From assembly GCA_036924285.1 (NCBI GenBank), contig JAYKYS010000001.1, positions 2,465,501 to 2,529,500 of the forward strand: 64,000 bases of DNA, given 5' to 3'. The translations under genes and the position numbers were made by a program. The notes under the pieces were generated by a model. The model was not told where the DNA came from. It did no database searches and saw nothing but the letters and a program-made list of their open reading frames with translations. The DNA is from Asterella californica. Taxonomy: Eukaryota > Streptophyta > Marchantiopsida > Marchantiales > Aytoniaceae. Below are positions 1 to 12,619 of this stretch, piece after piece (within the stretch, counting starts at the first letter, position 1; the number at the start of each line of letters is the position of its first letter).

Positions 1-103
1 TACAATAAGTCTTTGGGAAGTTGGTGGTGCACCACTTCGTCCAAATGACATTTTTACGTGAGCAAACACTCCCCAAGGTGTAATACATGTTGTTTTTGGT
101 TGA

Positions 104-478
104 TTATTTAACAATTTGAACTTGGTTATATCCACTAGAACCATCCATGAATGAGTAAGCTTCTTGTCCTACAACTCTGTCCAGTATTGCATTGATGAAC
201 AATAATGAAAATGGATCTTTCATAATATGTTCGATGAGATTTCTATAATCTACACATACCCACAAGGTTCTATTCTTTCTGGAGATTATGACTGTGGATG
301 ATAGCCATTCGTAACTTTTTACAGGATAAATAAGCTTTACTTTCAGTAGTTTATCAACTTCTACTTTCAGCTTTTCTACATAGTTAGGATTCATTCGGTA
401 TAGTCGTTGAATCATTGGTACAACTGTTGGTAGTAGTTTTATCTGGTGTTCACAGATGTGTCTAAGTACTCCTTTCAT
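104..478 (-). pseudogene. Ty3/gypsy reverse transcriptase, N-terminal fragment
   Basis: A 124-residue open stretch reads as the start of a Ty3/gypsy RT. Visible blocks are the Q-R-x-Y-R-M-N-P-N-Y segment, a following helix rich in K/E ending in KLLKVKLIYPV, the W-L-S-S-T-V-I-I block, the R-x-x-V-C-V-D-Y-R-N-L block, and the S-F-M-D-G-x-S-G-Y-N-Q block near the end. The frame then stops before the catalytic DD motif, so this is a piece of a longer pol. Several conserved positions have drifted (for example R-K-N-R-T where K-K-N-G-K is usual), consistent with decay. It is part of the element spanning 1-4500. Confidence 0.85.
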
Positions 479-1924
479 GTCTTCGTAGCTCCATGCAAAA
501 ATGTCAGAATATGGATTAGCTGGAGTAGGTCTTTCCTGTGTCGTGTTGTGACACGACTCACATGTGAATTTAACGTAGAATTAGTGTTATTTTTTACGTC
601 TCGTAAATCTTTTCATGTAACTTGGTGTATTAGGTGCCACATCCACGGTTATTTGAGATGTTAGATTATACGATAATGAGACATGCTAGCTCAGTGATCC
701 GTGGACATTCGCGGGAGTGGCTCTTGTTGTCAAATTTGTGTATAAGATATAGGGTCGAGGTTTGTCGGGACATTCTTTCTTGCGTGGTGTTTCTTGAGTG
801 TTTCTTAGTATCTTACATGGAGGATAAGGAGCAGCGAGAGTTGTACTCATGGACGGAGGGTTGATTCGAGTTCCGAATCTTTCATTCTCGAATCTGTTCT
901 ATATCAAGCTTCACAACATCCGTCGAGATCACTTTCAACAGTGATTCATTGCCTACTTCAGTGAAGAGTTCATGAGGAGGATGATGGACTTGTCTAATCT
1001 GGTGATCTTGTCAATCGTCACATACAAAGAGAATTGAGACTTGACTGTGTACATTTCACTCTGACGACGAATGGACTTGAACTTTCCGACCAACGTCTTT
1101 TTCAACATCTAAGTCGATGTTCGATGTCACTATCAGAGAAAGATCAACCCTCGTGCATGGATCACGAGGAGCTTTGGTGAGGAGTACTGTAATCAAGTGA
1201 TGGCTTCCTCATTTCTCTTCGTGGTACCTTTCATCCTAGATTGATTCAAGATCATTATCTTGACTTTGTAGTGAATTTCATGTATTTCATGTCATTGTTA
1301 TCTCTACCGTCCAACGAGGGTGATGATCATATGTTAAGGTTGGGATCCAAAGTATTTCGGCTCATGCTTGAAGGCGTGGAGAGTTTTTAAGGTTACAAGT
1401 CGATATTTTGTGCCAAGTATGAGATAAAGTGATCTCCAATCTTCTTACTCATTGATCCATTTCTTGATCAATCAGGTTCATTCAAGTTCTAAAGACGGTT
1501 TTGAGATTTTGGAAAAAAATTGGTCTAAGGTCTGAAATTTCAGAGGATAGTATGAGGAGTTAGAGGAAATTTCTTGTGAAGTTTGAGCCCAATTGGAAGT
1601 TCGAGTTAGCAGCAATGGGTCTCCGAAGTTCAGTTTACAGATGATGTAACGAGATGAAAAAGAAGAGAGATTTCTCTTAAATCTCTTGGTTGACTTACGA
1701 CTTGAGGATTGGAGGTGAGACTTCTTGGAGGACGACAAGGAAGCTATATTGTGAATTTGGTACGGAGACCATGATCAGTGAAGGCGTCACACCTTGCCAA
1801 AGTCGCTGATTAGATATCCTTAACTACGAGGTACCGTTATCTTCGACATCAAGCCCCGAGCTCTCAACTGGAATGACTTTTCTTTGATCTGTCATTTTTA
1901 AGTTGAATGATGATGGGTGTAATT

Positions 1925-2134
1925 CTACGTTCTTAAATCTTTTGTTATTTCTTCATTTAAGACATTTGTATCGGATCCTCCATCAAGTAAAACATTCCTC
2001 GACAAAACTCTCTTTATTGCAATTTGAAGGACTGGTACTCTATCTTTCCAAGGTGACCGTTGGAGTGATGAGATAGATACGTCCGCTCTACCTCGTATCT
2101 CTATTTTGGATGTTCTTCTGTGCTTGAAACTCAT
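1925..2134 (-). pseudogene. Ty3/gypsy aspartic protease fragment
   Basis: This 69-residue minus-strand stretch contains V-L-L-D-G-G-S-D-T-N-V-L-N, the active-site loop of a plant gypsy retropepsin. It is the same D-G-G-S form seen at residue 505 of the intact gag-pol of the young element in this window. It lies between the gag pieces and the RT piece, as expected. Flanking sequence is broken by stops, so it is not functional. Confidence 0.7.
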
Positions 2135-3361
2135 TCGACAATTGTGGTGAGGTGATTCACTACTACTTGCATGCAGTATGGTGCAACTTGAAGAGAGTCC
2201 TCATATGCATCCACTTCTTGCTGCATGATACGATCTTCTATGTGCAAGTTTATTTGATTTCGTTGGAATTGTAGCTTTTGTCGTATTAGTGCGTATACGC
2301 TTTCTAGTTCATGTTGAAACGATATCTTGATCGTCCGGATTGCATTTTAATCTTATTCCTCTCGTTTATCCGAGACAGTCATCTCATCATCGAAAGGAAA
2401 TTTGAACTCTTCACTTGTGGAAGGTTCTCTGGATCCATTTACTCTCCATGGAGCTCTTTCATGTGCATGTAGGTTATCATGATCTCAGATGACATCTCGT
2501 ACAATCTGATCTTCTTTTTTCCAAATTGATACTTCATCTTCTTCTCTATCTTCAAAAGGAGAGGAGGATCGAAATGAGCTTCCATCTTCGAAGTTCATCT
2601 TTTCATTTCCTTGGTCATAACCTTACATTCTTGTACCTCTTCTTTCTATACATAAACACCATTAGTTCCAGTCATCCTACCTTCTTCTTCAGCTCGTCGT
2701 CTATCTTGTTGATGTTTAGTAAATAGTAGACATTGCGGACCTCAGATGTGTCATTTCTTATAACAATAGAAGCAGGTCATGTTTTCTATGTTATGCAACG
2801 GTGTGTTTGGATCTCTATGTCCACCACTTCATTTCCTACCTCGTCCTTGAGGATGGTGTCTGATGCGTTGAATTTGATTGACTAGAACATTCTTTTGTTT
2901 GTTTATGAGATTGTAATAGCATTCTTGAGTTATGCTATTACAATCATATTGTAATAGTATTGCATAAGTAATAATACTTTATGGTGTTGTTTGTTCACTT
3001 TGTTTGTTCTCCATCGTTCTTCATAAGCTTTTTAAGCTTAAGTAATAGCCTCTATTCTTTTCTTTTATCTGCATTTTCTTGTTTTTTCTTCTTTGTATCT
3101 TGACGGTCGTCACTATTCATTTCTTCTTTTCTGGGTTCTTTATACTGGTATTTGTCTTCATCTGCATATCCATCTCATAATGCAAGGGCTCTTTGTCATT
3201 GACGTAGTCCAACTCCAAGTTCATCTATATTTGCATAACCTCTATTCTCCATTGGATGTAAGTATTTAGATCATATTGCACTTCGTAACCAAGTGATACG
3301 GAGATAATCCGAGACAGGTGTGGTTAGACATGGTGATACTATCCGGAAACGGGTTAAGAAA

Positions 3362-4021
3362 TCACTTATTGTTTTCTTTTTCTCCTTGTTTCATGTTACC
3401 GAGTTTGAACATGATATTCGTATCCTCTTTGGCTGCCTTACATTCATTTAGAAACAATGTTTCTACTTGATCCCAAGGTGTGATATCATCAATTCCACTT
3501 TGAGTGTACCATCCAAATGTTTGATTTTTCAATGTATCTGAAAATAAAGATGTTTTATCAGTTGAGTCTTCTTTGTTTAGAGTCGTATAGCGCTCGAAAG
3601 CTGCTATATGCAGGTCTGAGTTCTCATTTGGTTTTTTTAATAGTGGCATGGACATTCAGAGTCGTGATGTCATTCTGGTTGGATTTGCAATTGATATCGG
3701 ATTGAATTTGATAGTAAAAATTGGATTGGGAATAGGTTTCGGATTGGTTGGAGGATTAAGACTAAGGATGGATTGTGATGAGAACATTTGTGTATTTCCA
3801 GTGGTAGTATTTGGAGATAGAGTGAACATTTGATGGATTGGTTGTGGTGTTGGTAGGTGTTGTTTGACTGATTGGTGAGTTTTTTGAGTAGTGCTTGGTG
3901 TGCAAAAAGTACTTGGTTTAATGAGAGTAGTAGGTGTTGTTCTTGGAGAAAGGATTGAAGAAGGTGATTGTAACGACGTCTTAGCTTTTGTGATCGATAA
4001 TGTCTCTCTTTTTTTTCCCAA
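3362..4021 (-). pseudogene. Ty3/gypsy gag fragments
   Basis: Two consecutive minus-strand open stretches (4021-3656, then 3655-3362) read as gag. The second has the retrotransposon gag signature: F-S-D-T-L-K-N-Q-T-F-G-W-Y followed by W-D-Q-V-E-T-L-F-L-N and later a K-Q-G-E-K-E block. The first is Ser/Thr/Pro-rich and resembles the unstructured leader of many gag proteins; it has no ATG at its 5' edge. No zinc knuckle is visible. This is the 5' part of the element at 1-4500. Confidence 0.7.
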
Positions 4022-4500
4022 AGATGTATAGGATAGTAATTTTTCTTTGGTAGTACTTAGTCTCGAAGTTACTTCCGATCTCTCATCCGATTCTGGTGTG
4101 AGTACTATCCTCTACGTTGAAACTTCTCTGTTTTTTCCTTTTCTAGTCTGGATGTGGGTTCAAAGAACTCCTCTGGATTTGTTCGAGAGACAGTAGCTTG
4201 TCACTTGATACCCAAATTTCAGTTTCTGGACTTGTTGGACTTGTTTTCTTTTCTGGACTTGTTGTTGGTCGTATTTTTGTAGGAGGAGTGTAAATTTCTC
4301 TCGTAATACTCTTAGATCTTCATGGTTCTTAAGTCTTTGTTCAACTTCCTTGATCCAATATCACATGTAAATTGTTTCCATTTTCATTCAAGATCTTCTT
4401 ATGAAAAGTTCATCTAGTTGATGTTTTATATAACTCTTTGAAGTCAAGGTTCCGGATTGATTTTACATCATCTTCTGACTTGTCTCCAGACATTGTTCTG

Positions 4501-7003
4501 AACGAATAGCTTGATAGTGATTTCTATGTTTCTTGGGATTATTTCAAAGACTCTATGTTTGATCTCTATCTAGAACAACAGTATGAATCTTTATACAGTT
4601 GGATAACAACTTTCAGATTCCTCCAACAGAGTTGTAGTATGATGCTAAGATCTATTTCTTTCGGATTACGCAACAGCATGTTATCAATTCAGAAATTATT
4701 TACGAGTGAGAACAGAACTGTATTGTTTCGGTTAGCTCTCAGTCGAATCAACATGGACCATGTTGCGATCAGACTCCGGTGATAAAGTATGTAGTCCGTA
4801 TCGAGAGTTAGGGCCGACATTCTGTTTGTAAGTTCACAGTATTGTAGCTCCATCCGTGTTGTAAACTAATTCTTCTGGTTGTAATACTTCGACAATTTCT
4901 CGTTCTGGTTCTTCAAGTGACCAAGTCGACCAGTTCTCTCTCATTCACTCTCTTAATTATCTTAGTGTCTCTTTTTGTTCCGCGTTGCAAACGACCAGCT
5001 CCAGGTCCGTCGCTCAAAGATCTCACTGGTTACAACTTGCGCTTGTTGTGTTCCCTAGCATGATCGTCAAAATGTTACTCGTGATTCATACCAATACGCC
5101 AGAGTCCTTTGTACGCTTACGTTCATACAACATGATATTCGAACATGGTAGACAAGTTTTCTCCAAAATTATAAATCTCTTTTGTACAAAGTTCTCTTGT
5201 ACACTTGATTGATTGATTGAAGAATGCGATCCTCAGAGCAAAGTCTTTTATATACTAGTTATTAAGCAACACGCAGTTAGACCATTAGACTAAGATCAAG
5301 AATATCCTAACTGTCTAACTGCCGGATGTATCCGAATTCGCATCCGTAAGGATAGTAATCTTTATTCGATTATAATTTATAGATTTACAACACGAATCTG
5401 AGAATCTTGCCGTATCTATACGGACTGATTTCCGTAATATATTTCCGTACTACACTTTTGGATTCTAAAGTCGTAAGTGAAGACTAAAAAACATGGTTCA
5501 TCGATGGAATTTGAGGTTGATATGGTAACTGATGATTTAATACGACAACATTGTACATTTTGAGTATATTAAGATCTATGCGATAGTTAAAACAGTCACG
5601 GTAGACTTGAGAAAAGTTCAAATCAGCTGGTATAATATCGACCCATTTGACATGTGACCGGTTTCTAGTCCTTCACCCGAGGACTTATGTATAGATAAAT
5701 CCTTATAAATAGTGAGTTGTACAGTTTAAAGGTTTCCGGCCTGAAGAAATTATCCGAGGGGAAATATGCCAACGATGCAACTCACTGTTTTTACAAAAAG
5801 CTATTTATTTAACCAACTTGATTAATAAAATTTGTTTTACGATCTTATCAATTTATTTTTGTCCTTTATGTCATCTTTAACTCGTATCAACGTTCTATCT
5901 TATTTTGGGTTTTCTCTGTTATGAATGTTAATGTGGTGTGAAATAAAATAGAACATATCTTTTGGGAACGTCTTACCATCTGGTTTTTAGAAAGTACATT
6001 GCAAATCTATACGGATATAGTATACAAAAATCTTTTTCGTTCAATTTTGTCCAACTTTTGAATCACGAACTCCAGACGAGAAGTACATCTTGAGAATACA
6101 ATTTCTCTAAAAAATATTATGTAAATTTTTGCAAAAAATAAAATTTTGTTGCTGTTCTAGATGAAGATTTCCAAAAGGAACTGAGAGCGTATGTACTAGA
6201 ACTAGAAAATGTGAACTATCATCGTCATCAGCATTTAGAATTATGTGAAAAGTTAATTATAGTCAGCTTTCGGAATGGTTAACAATAAAAGTTCACTAAA
6301 GGGGTTGTAACTCGTAAGCTGATTTGTATCCACTGGTATAATGTAAGAATATCGAAATTATTATCACCAGTCACAACTAGTCTCGGTGAGTGAAATCATT
6401 GTGCCAAGTAAAGAAGCGTCCAATCATCTACAAAAGGATGAACGTTTATTTGTAGAGTGTTCATGGAATGAAAATCTAACCCTGAGTGCGGAATTATGGC
6501 CAGAATCGATCTGCGCAACGCTCGTCGAGTCGGCCATTACCAGAAAATCCAACTGATTCAGCTGTACCCTGAAGTATACTCATGCTGACACTTCGAGGGG
6601 ACCAACAGAAAGGGAGACATGCACGCGCCCGACTCAAACTATCTTACCACAGTCCGTCAAGTTTCTCTGCCAGGTTCAAAGCTAACAGAAACCTGTACAC
6701 TCACTCCGTAAGTGTCAGGACGAAAACTACCGTAGTCGGGTGGTGCAGAAATTTGCTTGATCACCCCACGATAGGTTCCTCGAGCTTTATCATGAGACTT
6801 CGAATGGTCACTGCCAACACGCTTCATATCCTCTTTCCGGTTCCAGCTCCGATGACGCTCGCCTGTGTCAAATCAGAAAATAGAACGACAACATCCTTCA
6901 GGAGTCCTGCAAGAAACTCTTTCGTCTCATAACCTTCAAGCCATGTTAAAGTTCCCTGTCCCGGAAATGAGAAGGACCGTTCACAAGGACGAGGAAAACA
7001 AAA
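4501..7003. other. Intergenic stretch without recognisable gene
   Basis: AT-rich sequence in which I see no convincing gene, RNA gene or transposon terminus. The 5' LTR of the minus-strand gypsy remnant should lie somewhere in 4500-5800 but was not identified. From about 6480 the base composition becomes more gene-like. On the minus strand short frames near 6700-7036 look faintly protein-like but show no motif and are interrupted. Confidence 0.4.
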
Positions 7004-7088
7004 AAACCCTAAAGCCAGAAACAGGAAAAATGACATGATCGTAGAATATTCCTTCTCTGACCCCAGTTCTTGCGTCTTAAACCCTAAA
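7004..7088 (+). promoter_or_regulatory. Two telo-box motifs upstream of the OXA1-like gene
   Basis: AAACCCTAAA occurs twice on the plus strand, at 7004-7013 and 7079-7088, within 265 bases of the chosen start codon. Telo boxes (AAACCCTA) are known in plants near the transcription start of genes for translation and organelle biogenesis expressed in dividing cells. Their place here fits a nuclear gene for a mitochondrial biogenesis factor. That they regulate this gene is inference from position. Confidence 0.5.
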
Positions 7089-7264
7089 TCTGTCTCCCTG
7101 AAAAGAAGGTAAGGAAACGAACATCAATTTTGGAGCAGAGGAGTTGAAGGGTATCTTCTTTTCCATGCTCTGCGGATCGTCAGGGCCTGGCTTCCCGATC
7201 CTGGTCGACTTCTGCGTGAAGCTTTCGATTGGGCCGATTGGAGCCCAATTCGGCTCAGGCACCG

Positions 7265-10200
7265 ATGTCTTACAGATCGGCAGTTCGGAGGCTTGTTCTT
7301 CAAACTGCAAATCAGCGACAGCAAGCTCGAAAGAATCACTTACTAGCTGGAGGAAATCAGTCGCTGTCCAGTCATCCGTCCTGGGATGTCCTACGACCCG
7401 CGTTGCCATGTATCCATAGGAGTTTTCAGGAAGAGAGAGATTATTCAGGACGGGAAGTGTCGTCTGGATCGAACACGTGGGATGAATGCTTACATGACCA
7501 TGTTAATAGATTGAAGTGGGCGAGCTTTGGAGAGTGCAGTTCTGCCGTGATTTTGGGTGGAAATGATTCAGGGGAATTTCGTGGAACAGTGACAGAGGGG
7601 AATGGGCGGGTGGTTCGAGATGCCGGAGCTTTCAGTGGCGCCTTTGAACGACGAGATCCAGATTCAGATAGAATTTCCAATGCAATTAGGTCAACTCATA
7701 GTGCAACGCTGGGATATGCTGGAGACGATTTCAGTAAATGTTCTGCTCGTTTTGGTAGGTTTCATGGCGGTGGGAGAGGACCGATGAGGAAAGCTGGGCT
7801 GGAAAATGTCAGATATTACAGCTCTACTCCTCCTGCTGTAGGGGAAAGTTTGCCAGTTGCTAGTGGTGAGCAATTGGATGCAATAAGCGGAATAACCGAT
7901 GCCGCATCTACCGTGGTTTCTGTGTCAACGAATTCTGGAACTCGTGCGATTAGTGAAGTTGCTGCTGCTGTTGCCGATTGTTCATATCCTACTGCTGCAA
8001 TTCAGTATGTCATCGAAGGAGTTCACTTAACAACTGGACTCCCTTGGTAAGTTGAAAACGGAAGTAATGCAGGTTGGCTGGAGATTTCGTTGTACTCTAA
8101 ATTCAAGTTTGTGCTTTCAGCTTTTCACTGAACGTGGGCGTCGAAGCGTTGTTGTGGGTGGCATTCATCGTACAACACTGTGAGTCTTTTGGAAGCGGCA
8201 AAGAACGAGGCAGTAGGAGATTTAGTTCAGGTTACTGATCCGGAGTTTGCATTGATATTCAGGTGGCTTTCAATAGCAGCCACAACAGTCGCCATCCGTA
8301 TATTGGTTCTTCCAATTTTGGTCTACCAAATGAAAGCCACTGCCCGTTTGACGGTAATCCATATCCTTCTGTACTCTTTGGGCTGTGGAGGAAGTAAATT
8401 GGATCCCTTAAGAATCCAGCATGGTGTTGTTTAGGTGCAAATGAGAGACCAAATGAAATAGGAACACAGTGTAGATTCACTTCTTAATTTGCCCCTGACC
8501 AAGTCTCGATATATTTGCAGCTCATGAGACCAGAACTGGAGAAGCTGACGAACCACATCAAGGAGAATGTGAGTTTCAGTCAATAGGGCCTCTTGACTTC
8601 TACCCTGTTTCTCCGTCTTGCCTTCTTACGACATTTCTCAAGTATGGCCATAGTCGCCAGATGTGACAAGTAGCCATCATAGGAGAACGAATTTGACGTC
8701 CTTTCTTCTTTTTGTTATGCTTAATTTACAGCTGTTGGTGTATGACCTGTTCTCGCCGTAGTGTGCTGAAGGTACTCTAGGTGCGTTGATACAAGTAGCT
8801 GAGAAAATGAGGAGCTGAAAGGCCTCTCTCGGAGTATCGACGTAGGACCAAAATTTCGGAGAGTAGAGAAAGGGAGTGATTTGTCGTGTTGCAGGTTTTT
8901 CCATCTGTCAGTTCATGTCTGCCTCATCACAGGTTTCCTTTTCTGCAGAACTACGAGCCTAAGATTGTTGAAGAAAATCAGGCTCGCATGAAACTTCTCT
9001 TCCAAGAGTATGGGTTCTAAACCTTCTTTCCCTTTCATTCGAGAAATCACAAGCAGAAGCTGTGTGCACCTCAGTATCGAGACAAGAGATACTGCTGGAA
9101 CAGGAGTCTGATGTTCAAAATAATCTTTGGTGGTCAGTCCTGCTGTAACAGGAAAAGCTTGTGATGAAGAGTCCATCCTTTGATATGTTACAGGCACAAG
9201 ACGAGTCCATTGTCCCCAATTCTGGGAGCATTCGTTCAAGCGCCAATCTTTATGTGTTTCTTTTTTGCAGTGAGTACCTCTCAGCAAGTGCATTGAATTG
9301 GTTCTGTTCTATGCAACTGCATCTGAGTCAGGATAAGATTTTAGAAATGGATATAGCGTGGAGGGAATAAAGTATCTGCTGGTCGGCATCACACGTCGTA
9401 AAATAAGCGGGTACGTTCTTTGTTTCTTCTAATTGTTCTGTGTAACTCTTTGGCAGATCCGTAACATGGCCGAAAACTTGGAGTCGTTCAAAGAAGGAGG
9501 AACTCTGTGGTTTACAGATCTTTCCACCCCGGATAGTCTCTTCATCATGCCTGTGCTGAGTGGAGCAATGTTTCTCTTGACAGTCGAGGTATAACTCGTT
9601 CTTCCGCTTTGCTCAGTTTTGGTTCGTCACAGCAGGTTGATGGGTATGCCGCTCTTGGATATCTGGAGACTAGATGGAAAACTGAGTTTCCTTCATGCTT
9701 CATTACGCAGCTAGGTGCAACAGATGGTATGCAAGGACAGCCTATGCTGGGGAAGATGAAAATGTTCCTGCGTGGGTTAGCTGTTCTCCTCGTACCTCTT
9801 ACCGCCAACTTTCCAAAGGTCTGTGTCATGAAACGTCTCATGTATACCGCAGGCACGGTTTGTCACTGTCTGGATCCTTCAAGACTTCAGTTCCTTTTTG
9901 TCTGGAGGATCACTTGCTTAGGGCTCAGTGCCCAGTAACCAGTTTCTCGTTTCTTCATTCTTACATACATAAAAAGTGTAAATGTGATCGATTGCTGCTC
10001 TGCAGTTAACATTCTTTTATATGTCGAAACAGGCCCTCTTCTGCTATTGGTTAACTGCGAACGTTTGCTCCCTCGTACAAGCAGCAGGTGAGTTGGAAGA
10101 CATTTTTGGAGTTTGCATGGGAATGTCTTAAAACTAGAGGTGGGAATTTGGATATGAACATGAGAGCCTGACTGGTTACTCTGTTCGATCATCACAGTTT

Positions 10201-10385
10201 TTAAACAGCCTGGAGTGAAAGCCGGGTTGGGCATACCCGACGTATCACACATGGCGAAGACCCAAGGCCCGATTGCACCGGTTATGACTTTCAGCCAGCC
10301 TCCCAGACCACAATCTAAAGCCGGGAGCCCTCAAGGTGGTGGTGAAAAAGTTGGTACTTACGTCAGCAAGAAAAGGCGAGCATGA
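7265..10385 (+). CDS. OXA1: Mitochondrial inner-membrane protein insertase, OXA1/YidC family (nine exons)
   Basis: OXA1 inserts mitochondrially made and some imported proteins into the inner membrane. Exons: 7265-8046, 8263-8353, 8521-8568, 8949-9013, 9194-9269, 9457-9588, 9711-9818, 10033-10087, 10198-10385. All introns are GT-AG and the joined frame is open for 514 codons. Exon 1 starts with an Arg-rich, acid-poor presequence (MSYRSAVRRLVLQT), which favours the ATG at 7265 over the in-frame one at 7229. From about residue 240 come the family blocks: G-L-P-W-W at the exon 1/2 junction opening the first membrane helix, L-M-R-P-E-L, Q-A-P-I-F-M-C-F-F-F-A, I-R-N-M-A-E-N, G-G-T-L-W-F-T-D-L-S-T-P-D, the F-C-Y-W-L-T helix and K-Q-P-G-V-K. 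The NMA and WFTDL blocks point to mitochondrial OXA1 rather than chloroplast ALB3. The tail after K-Q-P-G-V-K is about 50 residues and basic at the end (SKKRRA), shorter than in many plant OXA1 proteins; a donor-like site at 10336 leaves an alternative ending possible. A possible AATAAA poly(A) signal is at 10807. Confidence 0.92.
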
Positions 10386-10954
10386 GTTACAGTTTGTCAC
10401 ATGTTGCAGCACAGAGGAGGTTGAGCTTATGCTCATCGATTCTCGTCAGCAGAAGCGTAAAGAAACAAGGGACTGGAACTTATTCATGTCTGGGTGCGTT
10501 ATTATCTAGGTCATATGGAAAGATAATCATGGATTACAATTTCTTGGTACAGTGTAGGAATTTGGTTAGGCTAGTAACAGCTTCATTTTTTAGGGGATTT
10601 ATCCTCCCCAGCAGTTTTGCCTGCGATAAGGAAAGCTTCCATAAACGAGGGACCAGCTCAGTATCAAGTCCCTTACAGGGAACAGCAATCCAGCGGTGAA
10701 GAGTTTGTTACGTGGTGCAGATAGTTTCATAGCTACCGATAGAGTATCTTTTCTCCTCCATTAACAATGGAAGGTGCATGCAGCTGTCTGCGTCGAGGGT
10801 GGATTCAATAAAACAAACACTCGCATAACGTGGCATAGATTACATTATGCAAGTAACATTAAATGGCATAATGTTAGCTACCTTGAACAGCTTGGATTAT
10901 GCGACTGATCTAAATGGCGGTTAATTCTGTATATCCTATTGAGTCCACTTTGGT

Positions 10955-10972
10955 AACCATCTCGAGATGGTT
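10955..10972. repeat. 18-bp perfect palindrome
   Basis: AACCATCTCGAGATGGTT is its own reverse complement, with no spacer. It is one of many short perfect hairpins in this window. Confidence 0.85.
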
Positions 10973-11084
10973 CTTTATTAAGGGGACTTTTTTCTAACAC
11001 TTTCTGCAAAACGTGCCTTAGTCTATGGCTAGTCTCCATTGGAAATCTTTAATTTAAAATTTTATAACAATCTATACTGATGCC

Positions 11085-11320
11085 CGAACTGGTACGAGTT
11101 TTTGAAGGTAACGTGGAACGTTTCCGTGTGTGTTCGTCTTCAATATGTGCGGTGACAAAGAAATCAACCTATTGAATCCTTAATGGTATCACTTCATGGT
11201 TTCTTCATTTATACGTGATCAACCTTCACCTGGAACTTCATGTGTGTTTTGCAATCCATGCGGTGATCAAGAATCGAACCTTTTGAAACTGAACGGTGTC
11301 TGCATGGTATTTCCGCCTAA
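11085..11320. repeat. Diverged tandem duplication, about 110 bp per unit
   Basis: Two adjacent segments (about 11085-11200 and 11205-11320) share an ordered series of short matches: TGGAAC, a TGTGTGTT-like run, CAAT.TGTGCGGTGA versus CAATCCATGCGGTGA, AA.AATC.AACCT.TTGAA, and ATGGT. Identity is clearly reduced by substitutions and small indels. No coding potential was seen. The exact unit ends are uncertain. Confidence 0.55.
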
Positions 11321-11843
11321 TGTACAGTATCCTTGCATTATTATCACCTGAGTACACTTCGTTTCATGTATTAGAGTATCTTTTTATTATTGATAGTGAA
11401 TCATAGAACTAATCAGATGTGTTTTGAATATTATTTAATAGTTAAAATAATTTTCTAAATTTTTGAGTAACCATCATATTATTATGTCTCATTAATGTCT
11501 TTGTATCAATGAAACATTATCGTGTTACGGGAATTTTTTTCATATCTCCTCTGTCCGGCTCTAACACCCTACGTTTGAAGTCTTTATCAGTCTAGCTATC
11601 ATTGTGATAACTTCATATTGTATATTTAAATATTTTATTTTAAATATAATATATCTTACTAAATTTAGAAAAGCGTTGGATAAGTGGATTTCCCCATCCT
11701 CTTGAGATCTAGATCACAGTTATTTTAAGGAATAAACTTTCTCTAACTTGTGTACGTACACTTTCAGACATATGAATAGTCAGTTTTCAGTCACATAACG
11801 AATGTATCAAGGAATGAAAAGCCCTGATTTTTAATCCCCTGAC

Positions 11844-11897
11844 GAGATGTACACTTCTGATGCATATTCTGAGATGTACACTTCGGATGCATATTCT
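11844..11897. repeat. 27-bp tandem duplication
   Basis: Two adjacent 27-bp copies begin with GAGATGTACACTTC and end TGCATATTCT. They differ at one base (CTGATG versus CGGATG). Confidence 0.9.
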
Positions 11898-12289
11898 TCT
11901 GCGTTTATTTGGGGAGCTTGCATATTTGATGTAAATAACTGGAATAGAAGCCGTATGCTTACTCCTTGCAGATTCTCTTCTTCCAAGAGGAAGAAGAGGC
12001 AAACTCGCTCATTAGTTTAATATTTCGAATATCATGTTTGGGTGATGCTCTCCGGATTTGTACTTCCCGAAGCACTTATTTGCGAATTAGCTTTATGGGT
12101 TATATTTGGAGACTTCTGTACCTCTCTCCTTTGTCAAGATTTATAGTTATTTCAAATATTTAAATTTCGGTTGATTTTTATAGATTTTTTAATAACATAA
12201 TATTAATTCTCTCTTTTGTTAACATTTATACTTATTTAAAATTAAAATTAAAATACTGATTTGTTTATAACTGAGATTTAACGTTTACA

Positions 12290-12420
12290 GATATTTGAGA
12301 ACACAAACAGAAGAAAAGTTCTCTCGTATACGAACCAAGTTTGACTCTTCTCATCAGCAGTTTCTTTCTTATTTCCTTCCTTGTCATCTCCTTTTGCTCC
12401 TGCCAGAAGCTCATGTTTCA
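12290..12420. repeat. Diverged dispersed repeat shared with 32945-33095
   Basis: The order TTCTCTC, ACGAACCAAGTTTGAC, GTTTCTTTCTTATTTCC, TTGTCATCTCC matches TTCTCTC, ACGTACCAAGTCTGAC, GTTTGTTTCTTATTTCC, TTGTCCTCTTCC at 32945-33095 on the same strand. Both copies are preceded by AT-rich sequence. This looks like two old copies of one interspersed repeat; the full length and class are unknown. Confidence 0.5.
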
Positions 12421-12619
12421 AGTATATTTGTTATACATCATCAAATATTCACGAGGATACTCACAAATATTCATGAGGTTACTCACAAAATCTAATGTTA
12501 TGCGGTTCGGTCAGAGACAAGAGGCTCCTCACTATTCGTACGTTCAGTCACAGACAAGAGGTTTGCTCTCTCCTAGTAAGACTCTCATCACGATAACGTG
12601 CAAAGAAACACAACAACGA

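Larger units (their letters stand above)
1..4500 (-). mobile_element. Decayed Ty3/gypsy retrotransposon, truncated by window start
   Basis: Fragments of gag, aspartic protease and reverse transcriptase occur in the expected 5'-to-3' order on the minus strand (high to low coordinates), separated by sequence with no long open frame. The element is therefore an old Ty3/gypsy copy entering the window from the left; the rest of RT, RNase H, integrase and the 3' LTR would lie before base 1. I could not find its 5' LTR or primer binding site, so the right boundary near 4500 is only where gag-like sequence fades. The RT style differs from the young gypsy at 41806-50569 and looks like the clade that left integrase pieces at 32.2-32.8 and 61.2-62.1 kb. 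Confidence 0.8.

Noticed and set aside
6700..7036. Minus-strand protein-like frames upstream of the OXA1-like gene, suggesting a divergent gene pair
   Set aside because: Frames are short and interrupted, with no domain or convincing splice sites; evidence was too thin.
7077..9938. Overlapping ORFs on both strands in the OXA1 region
   Set aside because: The spliced nine-exon model explains the locus; these frames run through introns or antisense to exons.
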